Assembly: GCA_031279155.1 (NCBI GenBank)
Contig: JAITJB010000124.1
Coordinates: 1-12,886, forward strand
DNA length: 12,886 bases
Source of the DNA: Deltaproteobacteria bacterium
GTDB taxonomy: Bacteria > Desulfobacterota > Desulfarculia > Adiutricales > Adiutricaceae
Reading direction: 5' to 3'
The notes below the pieces were generated by a model. That model saw only the letters and a list, made by a program, of their open reading frames with translations, did no database searches and was not told where the DNA came from. This document shows positions 7,654 through 12,886 of the stretch, piece by piece. The translations under genes and the position numbers were made by a program. Numbering within the stretch: the stretch's first letter is position 1; each line of letters begins with the position of its first letter.

Positions 7654-8472
7654 CTAGTAAACAACCTCCTCACCGCCAGGGGCTGTGGGGAGGACAAATT
7701 CGAAACCCTCAAAATCAAACAAATGCCCATCGGTCGTAAGTCCCTTAAGGGCTCCTACCTTTGAGGCCTCAAAATCGAGCACTAAATCGATGCGGTTATT
7801 GCGGGCCCGGTTAGCCGGGGATTTGTTGGCTACCATGGGCTTATAGCCGGCGTAGCCGTAAGCTACCAACCTTGTGGGCGATAGCCCGCCCTCATTGATA
7901 AAGAGGTTAGTAACAGAAAGGGCCCGGTCCATGGAGAGATCCCAATTGTCGTCAACGCCTTGAGTAGTTGGCGGTAAATTGTCAGTATGCCCCTCAACGT
8001 TTATGGGCACGTCAGAATCGCGCATGACCCGGCAGAAGGCCAAGAGGGTCTCGCGGGCATTGGGACTTATCTCCGAAGAATCCGGCGCAAAGACGACGTC
8101 AGCTGAAAGAGAGACCACCCTTTGGCCGCGATTGTGGATTATCCTGGCCCCGCCATCTAAAATTTCCGGGGCTAAAAGAGCCCGAATGCGGGCCATTTCA
8201 GGGTCACGGACGGTCACAACCGCCGATGGGTCGCCTAATGACGACTCGCTTAAAACCAAGCCAGAATCCGAACCAATAACCGACAGCCCGCCAGTTAAAA
8301 TGCCAAAGGTATCGTAGACCGACTCAACCACCTTGCCGTACTTAGTTTCATCGAAGTTGGCCTTAGCGGTCAGCATGATAAAAAAGGTCAATATGATAAG
8401 GGTCATGGAGGTAAAGAGCACCATGGTATTATCCACGGGTTTGACCCATTTATCTGTATTGCGTCTAGCCAT
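7654..8472 (-). CDS. MotB-like OmpA-family protein, intact peptidoglycan-binding domain but no membrane Asp
   Basis: This is a second MotB-family protein of 272 residues between motA and motB. It has a short basic cytoplasmic start, one membrane helix (about 16-36, VLFTSMTLIILTFFIML) and an OmpA-like domain (about 118-235) with a perfect VEGHTDN (159-165), Arg183 and the NRARNNRIDL stretch (221-230). When the helix is aligned with its neighbour on the shared TFF, Ser22 falls where the ion-binding Asp should be; the only nearby Asp (14) lies 8 residues earlier, outside the helix. It probably acts as a peptidoglycan anchor, perhaps as the partner of the Asp-bearing MotB in one stator. Start ATG is 3 nt after the motA stop. 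A tail after the OmpA-like domain (about 236-272) is unassigned. Confidence 0.88.
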   Translation of the reverse strand: MARRNTDKWVKPVDNTMVLFTSMTLIILTFFIMLTAKANFDETKYGKVVESVYDTFGILTGGLSVIGSDSGLVLSESSLGDPSAVVTVRDPEMARIRALLAPEILDGGARIIHNRGQRVVSLSADVVFAPDSSEISPNARETLLAFCRVMRDSDVPINVEGHTDNLPPTTQGVDDNWDLSMDRALSVTNLFINEGGLSPTRLVAYGYAGYKPMVANKSPANRARNNRIDLVLDFEASKVGALKGLTTDGHLFDFEGFEFVLPTAPGGEEVVY

Positions 8473-8475
8473 GGC

Positions 8476-9240
8476 TCACCTGAAGGCCGATATACGGGCC
8501 GACGGGGGTATGAAGGCGTGGAGTTTTTGCTCGATAATCCTAGGGTTATCGCCTCGGCACAGAGCTAATATGCCCTGGACAATGAGCTCTTTGACCATAG
8601 TTTCAGATCGGGATCTGGCCCGCAATTTGCCGCTAATGGGCACAAAGACGACGTTAGCTAAAATGGCCCCGTAAAAGGTCGTAACTAAAGCCACGCTCAT
8701 AGCCGGACCAATGGCCGAAGGGTCGTCCATCTGCTGAAGCATGGATATCAGACCAATGAGAGTCCCCAACATGCCAAAGGCCGGGGCAAAGGCCCCCATG
8801 GCCTGAAAGATGTCGGCCCCTAAGCGGTGCCTGGACTCTTGAAAGGCGATGTCGGTTTCCAGTATCTCGACAATGGCCTGAGGTTCCAAGCCGTCCACGG
8901 TCAGCTGTAAGCCCTTTTGGAGGAAGACGTCGGTTACGTCGCCGATATCGTTTTCCAGTGAAAGTAGGCCCTCCTTGCGGGCCTTAGCTGAGAAAGTGAT
9001 AAACCCGGTGATGATATCGCCCACGGTGACGGTTCGGGTCACAAAGGCGTTTTTAAGGATCGACAGGGTGTTAAGACAATCCCTCAGGGGGTAATTGATC
9101 ATCGTGGCGCAAGCCGTTCCACCGACCACTATGAGCACCGAGGGAAGGTCTATGAAGGCCATAATCCCCACGCCCATGTTGATCGATATAGCGAGAAGAC
9201 CTACCGACGACAGTATTCCGATTATAGTTGCGACATCCAT
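8476..9240 (-). CDS. motA: MotA, flagellar stator protein
   Basis: MotA forms the pentamer that rotates around MotB and pushes on FliG. The 254-residue product has helices at about 5-25, 31-50, 146-170 and 180-204. The cytoplasmic loop contains ARKEGLLSLENDIGDV (87-102), which carries charged residues of the type that contact FliG. Proline residues that are functionally important in this family appear to be kept, in FAPAFGMLGTLIGL (P153) and ANVVFVPISGKL (P201). The ATG at 9240 has an AAGGTGG ribosome-binding site. It is the first gene of the operon, about 60-70 nt downstream of a sigma-54-type promoter. Choice of H+ or Na+ cannot be decided by eye. Confidence 0.96.
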   Translation of the reverse strand: MDVATIIGILSSVGLLAISINMGVGIMAFIDLPSVLIVVGGTACATMINYPLRDCLNTLSILKNAFVTRTVTVGDIITGFITFSAKARKEGLLSLENDIGDVTDVFLQKGLQLTVDGLEPQAIVEILETDIAFQESRHRLGADIFQAMGAFAPAFGMLGTLIGLISMLQQMDDPSAIGPAMSVALVTTFYGAILANVVFVPISGKLRARSRSETMVKELIVQGILALCRGDNPRIIEQKLHAFIPPSARISAFR

Positions 9241-9310
9241 TGGTCCACCTTGGGCATTTTAAAAAGGGATCGGTGAAAATATTCCCTGAAAATTCCCAAG
9301 AAATTCTTAA

Positions 9311-9325
9311 GCAAAACTCGTGCCT
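9311..9325 (-). promoter_or_regulatory. Sigma-54 (-24/-12) promoter of the flagellar operon
   Basis: On the minus strand the sequence reads AGGCACGAGTTTTGC. It has the invariant GG and GC dinucleotides exactly 10 bases apart and matches the RpoN consensus TGGCACG-N4-TTGC at every fixed position except the first T. The predicted transcription start is near 9299, giving a leader of roughly 60 nt before motA. Sigma-54 control of flagellar operons is well known in proteobacteria. The site lies in intergenic sequence in the correct orientation. Confidence 0.8.
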
Positions 9326-9620
9326 ATTTTTAGCTAAAGGTGACCGGTTAATGCCGGACAACGTAAAGCTCTAAAGTAGGAAAGCTCCAGAAAAAATAAA
9401 TCAAATCTCGCAATTTAAATGTTTAAGCTCTAAGATTACACCAGCAAAACCCAAAAAAAAATCGCCCCAGGCTCTTGAGACTAGCTTATTGATGGCCTTT
9501 TTAAAGAGATTGGACCATCCTCCAGCCTGCCTCTCGGCTAGGATCATGAGAAAATAATATCACGAAACGCAGTTTATTACAACATATTCCTAACCGCAAT
9601 TTGAGCCTTTATAAAGACAT

Positions 9621-9711
9621 CGATAACTAATTATCGACAGACTCCCTGCCCAAGCCCTGTCGGATAACCGATAGGGCTTGGGCAAAACCTACGAATTTGT
9701 AGTAGTTATCG
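9621..9711. repeat. Nested inverted repeat with a 16-bp core hairpin
   Basis: An outer pair of 9-bp arms, CGATAACTA (9621-9629) and TAGTTATCG (9703-9711), encloses a strong core hairpin. The core pairs GCCCAAGCCCT (9648-9658) with AGGGCTTGGGC (9673-9683), then continues through one G-U pair and four more pairs to an ATAA tetraloop (9664-9667). The left outer arm can alternatively fold locally with TTATCG at 9631-9636. No T run follows the core on either strand, so it is not a normal intrinsic terminator. It may be a cruciform or REP-like element, or part of a transcribed structure. Confidence 0.75.
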
Positions 9712-9815
9712 TCAAAAATGGGCTATTTAACAGCTGCTCTATTGGGCATCTTACCGCCCTCTTAAGGTCAAAATGAGGACGCCTGCGCCCTGGTTAGGCC
9801 AAAAATGGTCGGAAC

Positions 9816-9844
9816 TGGTCAGAATAAAAAAAATCAGCTATAAT
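9816..9844 (+). promoter_or_regulatory. Sigma-70-type promoter for the pirin gene
   Basis: A perfect TATAAT -10 box at 9839-9844 is preceded, with the ideal 17-base spacer, by TGGTCA at 9816-9821 as a 4-of-6 match to the -35 consensus. The predicted start near 9851 leaves a leader of about 85 nt. A GAGGT ribosome-binding site lies six bases before the ATG at 9936. Confidence 0.6.
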
Positions 9845-9935
9845 AACCAAAACGACCATTCATTAGCCGTTTTCCGCTTTTTTCGTACTGCCGAAATTAA
9901 TCGGCTCAAACAGAGGTCAAAAAAAGAGGTACAAA

Positions 9936-10787
9936 ATGTCCAAACGCGAGATTGTCAAAACCGTCCGCGGTCGCGCTACCGTAGACGGCGCCGGGGTCCA
10001 TCTGGTCAGAGTCTTAAACGACGAGACGGTCGTAGATTTTGATCCCTTCTTGATGCTTGACTCCTTTGACTCAAAAAACCCGCCAGATTACACCAAAGGC
10101 TTCCCCATGCATCCCCACCGAGGCATTGAAACTATCACTTATCTCATCGATGGCGAGATGGAGCACGAAGATAGCCTCGGAAACAAAGGGACCATCAAAA
10201 GCGGCGAGAGCCAGTGGATGACGGCTGGTAGCGGCATCATGCACCAGGAAATGCCCCAAGCCTCCGATCGGATGCTCGGCCTTCAAATCTGGCTCAACTT
10301 ACCCCAAAAAGATAAGATGACCGACCCTGTCTATTTTGATATCAAAAAATCAATGATCCCTGAGGTAAAAAGCGACCAATCAACTGTCAGGGTTATTTCA
10401 GGGCAATACCAGGGCGCCAAGGGCGTGACCCCGGCCTTTGTCAAGGCCACCCTCTACGACGTGAGCTTAGAAGCCGGACAAAAAATTGAGATCCCAACCA
10501 ACCCCGAGGAAAACGTCTTTATCTTCCTCATCTTAGGCGACGCTTCGATAGGTAAAGACACCATCAAAGAAAAGACGGCCGTTCTCTTTGGTCCCGGCGA
10601 TACCATCGAAGTCGGATCGCTCGCTAACGCCGGCATAAGGTTTATCTACTTCTCTGGGCCCAAGCTCAAAGAGCCGGTGGCCTGGGCTGGACCCATCGTC
10701 ATGAATACCGAAGAAGAACTGGAAAATACCTTTAGAGAATTACGGCAGAAGACCTTTATCAAACACGCGGCTCATAATCGCGATTAA
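9936..10787 (+). CDS. Pirin family protein
   Basis: Pirins are bicupin metalloproteins. Human pirin is a nuclear cofactor, some bacterial members have quercetinase-like dioxygenase activity, and others modulate central metabolic enzymes; the role of this one cannot be told from sequence. The 283-residue protein has the N-terminal cupin motif HPHRGIETITYLIDGEMEH (59-77) and QWMTAGSGIMHQEMP (93-107). The four metal ligands expected from human pirin (H56, H58, H101, E103) correspond to H59, H61, H103 and E105. The C-terminal segment KEPVAWAGPIVMNTEEEL (245-262) is also typical. The gene stands alone, with its own promoter and an intrinsic terminator. The ATG has a clear GAGGT site. It is not functionally tied to the flagellar operon beyond sharing the intergenic region. 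Confidence 0.94.
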   Translation: MSKREIVKTVRGRATVDGAGVHLVRVLNDETVVDFDPFLMLDSFDSKNPPDYTKGFPMHPHRGIETITYLIDGEMEHEDSLGNKGTIKSGESQWMTAGSGIMHQEMPQASDRMLGLQIWLNLPQKDKMTDPVYFDIKKSMIPEVKSDQSTVRVISGQYQGAKGVTPAFVKATLYDVSLEAGQKIEIPTNPEENVFIFLILGDASIGKDTIKEKTAVLFGPGDTIEVGSLANAGIRFIYFSGPKLKEPVAWAGPIVMNTEEELENTFRELRQKTFIKHAAHNRD

Positions 10788-10797
10788 AACCCCTTTA

Positions 10798-10852
10798 ACC
10801 TCACCCTCAAACAGGGCCATTTAGGGCCATGTTTGAGGGTGAGGTTTTTTTT
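10798..10852 (+). terminator. Intrinsic terminator of the pirin gene
   Basis: A perfect 16-bp stem pairs ACCTCACCCTCAAACA (10798-10813) with TGTTTGAGGGTGAGGT (10830-10845). After a G-A mismatch an inner GGCC/GGCC pairing can extend the stem, leaving a short ATTTAG loop. Eight T residues follow at 10845-10852. It begins 10 nt after the TAA of the pirin gene and is a strong Rho-independent terminator. Confidence 0.95.
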
Positions 10853-11833
10853 GCCCTCCATTAGCCGAAAACCCCCCTCGCCTTCCCCAGAACAGCCGAT
10901 CGCCAAAAAAATTTTAAAAAAGATCCGGTGCCTGGCAAAAAAAATCTTACTGGTAACTACCAAAATTTTCAGAAACTTTTATTTGGCCGATTTGAGCCGG
11001 TTTTTGGCTTTCACGATAACTTTAGAAATTAATAGTAAAATTATTTAAGGCGCCCAAAATAACCGGTTTTCCGTTAGCATCTTACCTTTGGTTAACTAGG
11101 GGGAAAATTTAGAAAAAACTTTACAGAAAAAATTCAGCCATTTTTTTTAGACTAACGGTTAATCAACGATTATTTACAAAATAATAGCTTTAGCTATGCT
11201 CAGTTGCTCCATAACCCTTAAGATCCCAGCTCTTTTTTTGGATCTCTTTGAGTTAAGCGTTGGGACGGCTCGGAGAAGCTCGACCTTATATTTTAAGCCA
11301 TTTTATTCTAATCTTTTCCCGTACCTATCTAGGCGATAGCCTAAAAATCCAACAAAGAGCCATCGGGAAAAATCAAAGCCGCCATAGCCGCAATCAAAAT
11401 GGGTTACCATAGCCAAAAGACAGAAGAAAAATTGTCAAAAAATTGGCGACCCCAAAAATTACGACTCTTTAATATACGACCAAACCAATTAAATTCCGAA
11501 AAAGGTTTAAATTCTTAAGAACGACTTTGGCTCGTTTGCGGCCAAATGGCTAACTAGCTAGTTTTTAGGAAATTGCCCAAAAAATATCTAGGTAACATAG
11601 CGTTTTTTATTAATTTTTTAGCCATAAATTTTTTACCCCTGAGCAAATTTGCGCTGGTTTGACTTAAAAGGTAAAAGAGCTTGAAGTTCAAAAAAATTGA
11701 ATTTTTTGACCTTCGGGCCCCATTAGTCGATTCAAACGGTCTATCTATCGGGGCGCCTGTAGAAGCTCCCGAGGAACTAATCAATTATTCGGGATTAGTG
11801 GTAAGAATGACCCTTGGCGGTCGAGTATTCTTT

Positions 11834-11873
11834 GAGCCAGACTTTTTATAGTCTGGAGGCTCTTGGATTTTTT
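11834..11873 (+). promoter_or_regulatory. Leader hairpin before the exported repeat protein
   Basis: A stem of CCAGACT (11837-11843) with AGTCTGG (11850-11856) around a TTTTAT loop can be lengthened alternatively by GAGC/GCTC with a 3-base bulge. Six T residues (11868-11873) follow after a 5-base gap, directly before the GGAG ribosome-binding site. The T run is displaced from the stem, so this is a poor match to a terminator. It could be an attenuator, a translational control or stability element, or the terminator of an unseen upstream transcript. Confidence 0.45.
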
Positions 11874-11884
11874 GGAGAAAGCAT

Positions 11885-12886
11885 ATGCCTTTAAAGATTT
11901 TTGGTAGGTTCTCTTGTATTTTGGCCTTTGTTCTTATTTCCATTGCCTTGATCTATCCAGCCGCTTTAATGGCCGAAGATCTCGTCTGGGATGGCACGGG
12001 GCCTAACCCCTGGACCATGGCGCCTAATAACGATGTATGGGTTTACCCCCTTCAGTCAAGCTCTGGCAACAAGGTTTTTATCAAAGCTGATATCCCAGGA
12101 TTGCCGGCGACCGGCGGTTTATCTTACGTCCAAGGACTTATGGTCAATTCGGAATCAAGCTTTAACACTATTGTAGTTGAGGGGCCTCAGCGGCTAACCG
12201 TCCAGATGGTTCATGGCGGTTTCAACCAGATGGGTACTTGGGTGGCCAATGTTAACTCCGGGACGCTCAAAGCCAACGACAACTCTGTTACCATCAGAAA
12301 CGCCGAGCTTTTTTACGGCTACCGTCATACCGCCTACGGCGGGCGCAATTACTTCTTCGGTGAAGGTACGGTCATAGCTGAGCGTAACACCGTAGTTGTC
12401 GATAATGCTCAAGCTTATTTCGTTATCGGCGGCTCTAACGAAAAAGCCGACAAAAATGGCGAAACCACAGGCTTAGCCAATTACAACCTTGTCGATGTTA
12501 AAGATAGTACTATCGATTATATGATCGTGGGCGGTTACAACGCGCCCCGTATCACAGCCGGTTCAGCTATTTACAACACCGTCATACTGAGGGGAGCTGT
12601 ATCGGTAGGCACCTCAGTCTACGGCGGCAACTCTAAAAATGGTGTGGCTACCGTTGGTTTCGATCAATTTACCGGTAACCACCTATTCGTCGTCTTACCT
12701 AAGGCCAGCGGCATCGATATTGGGGCCAAATTGGGCGGCTTTGAAAAGTATTCCTTTGTTTTAGATCCCATGCTTTCAAGCGGATCCATTGTCTTAGACG
12801 TCGCTAAATCAGCCGTTCTGACCGATTCCCTTGGCCGCAGTTCGGTTGTCGATTCTCTTGAAATGGTCGATGGAGCGATCCCCCAA
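11885..12886 (+). CDS. Exported repeat-rich surface protein, probable autotransporter/adhesin passenger (N-terminal part, cut by window edge)
   Basis: The ATG at 11885 has a GGAG site about 7 nt upstream and opens a frame of 334 codons that continues past the window end. Residues 1-30 form a signal peptide: a basic start, a hydrophobic core (about 11-24) and a cleavage-type ending ALMA before EDLVWDG. The mature part is rich in Gly, Asn, Ser, Thr and Val with almost no Cys. It has about five imperfect repeats in which an N-x-[VI]-x-[VIL] strand (near residues 94, 133, 168, 201, 231) is followed 14-19 residues later by a GG turn usually next to N (near 111, 152, 182, 216, 247). This pattern suits a parallel beta-helix passenger. 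No specific family is recognised, and the C-terminal barrel that would prove an autotransporter is outside the window. Confidence 0.75.
   Translation, partial: MPLKIFGRFSCILAFVLISIALIYPAALMAEDLVWDGTGPNPWTMAPNNDVWVYPLQSSSGNKVFIKADIPGLPATGGLSYVQGLMVNSESSFNTIVVEGPQRLTVQMVHGGFNQMGTWVANVNSGTLKANDNSVTIRNAELFYGYRHTAYGGRNYFFGEGTVIAERNTVVVDNAQAYFVIGGSNEKADKNGETTGLANYNLVDVKDSTIDYMIVGGYNAPRITAGSAIYNTVILRGAVSVGTSVYGGNSKNGVATVGFDQFTGNHLFVVLPKASGIDIGAKLGGFEKYSFVLDPMLSSGSIVLDVAKSAVLTDSLGRSSVVDSLEMVDGAIPQ

Larger units (their letters stand above)
9241..9935. other. Divergent intergenic region between motA and pirin
   Basis: These 695 bases hold no convincing gene on either strand. They contain the leader and sigma-54 promoter of the flagellar operon at the left end, a nested inverted repeat near 9621-9711, and a sigma-70-like promoter and ribosome-binding site of the pirin gene at the right end. 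The rest (about 9330-9615) is AT-rich sequence in which nothing else is recognised. An enhancer site for a sigma-54 activator would be expected in this stretch but cannot be identified by eye. Confidence 0.75.
10788..11884. other. AT-rich intergenic region after pirin
   Basis: After the pirin terminator (10798-10852) about 1,030 bases carry no convincing gene on either strand. The sequence is AT-rich with many homopolymer A and T runs. Small structures seen are TAGGC-GATA-GCCTA near 11331-11344, an imperfect A/T-rich inverted repeat at 11683-11714 and the hairpin at 11834-11862 in front of the next gene. A short open stretch at 11345-11518 has slightly protein-like composition but no ribosome-binding site. 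The tract may be a long leader, decayed sequence, or hold an unrecognised small RNA. Confidence 0.65.

Noticed and set aside
9613..9628. Sigma-28 promoter suggested by TAAAG close to a CGATAA element
   Set aside because: The two elements are only about 4 bases apart rather than the 11-15 expected, and the -10-like sequence matches poorly.
9648..9683. Core hairpin as an intrinsic terminator
   Set aside because: The stem is strong, but no T run follows it on either strand and no gene ends next to it.
9773..10042. 89-codon plus-strand frame before and into the pirin gene
   Set aside because: It overlaps the well-supported pirin start out of frame, includes the promoter and ribosome-binding site, and has an arginine-rich composition typical of a shadow frame.
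10833..11048. 71-codon plus-strand frame after pirin
   Set aside because: Its ATG lies inside the right arm of the pirin terminator, it lacks a ribosome-binding site, and its Lys/Ile-rich sequence follows the AT-rich base composition.
11554..11784. 76-codon minus-strand frame in the gene-free tract
   Set aside because: No ribosome-binding site, promoter or recognisable motif; it covers the A/T-rich inverted repeat and looks like chance.
12194..12412. 72-codon minus-strand frame near the right edge
   Set aside because: It is antisense to the repeat protein, whose signal peptide, ribosome-binding site and 334-codon open frame are much better support.

Overview
The window carries most of a flagellar export and motor operon on the minus strand, and two unrelated genes on the plus strand. 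Gene order, a sigma-54-type promoter in front of motA, and the tandem MotB/OmpA-family pair between motA and fliL all recall flagellar operons of Desulfobacterota (former Deltaproteobacteria, Desulfovibrio-like). The genus cannot be fixed from sequence alone. The low-GC spacers, large surface protein and moderate-GC genes would fit a host-associated member, but that is inference.

Positions 1-9325, read right to left: a -24/-12 promoter (about 9311-9325), then motA, a MotB-like OmpA-family gene, motB, fliL, fliM, fliN, fliO, fliP, fliQ, fliR, flhB and the first 132 codons of flhA, which runs off the left edge. Spacings are mostly 1-50 nt, with an 8-nt overlap between flhB and flhA. The products are the stator (MotA plus two MotB paralogues), its accessory FliL, the C-ring proteins FliM and FliN, and the export gate FliOPQR-FlhB-FlhA. 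The exception to tight packing is the roughly 176-nt fliP-fliQ spacer, which holds a degenerate 8-bp tandem repeat and a strong hairpin.

Positions 9241-9935 form a divergent intergenic region with the sigma-54 promoter, a nested inverted repeat (9621-9711) and a sigma-70-like promoter for a monocistronic pirin gene (9936-10787). That gene ends in a textbook intrinsic terminator (10798-10852).

Positions 10853-11884 are about 1 kb of AT-rich sequence without a convincing gene. From 11885 an open frame runs 334 codons off the right edge. It encodes an exported, repeat-rich protein resembling the passenger of an autotransporter or adhesin, and a hairpin sits just before its ribosome-binding site.

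The most interesting observation is complementary decay in the two MotB paralogues. One keeps the ion-binding Asp of the membrane helix but has Asn in place of the peptidoglycan-binding Asp. The other keeps a perfect GHTD peptidoglycan-binding motif but has Ser where the ion-binding Asp should be. This suggests an obligate MotB heterodimer in the stator.
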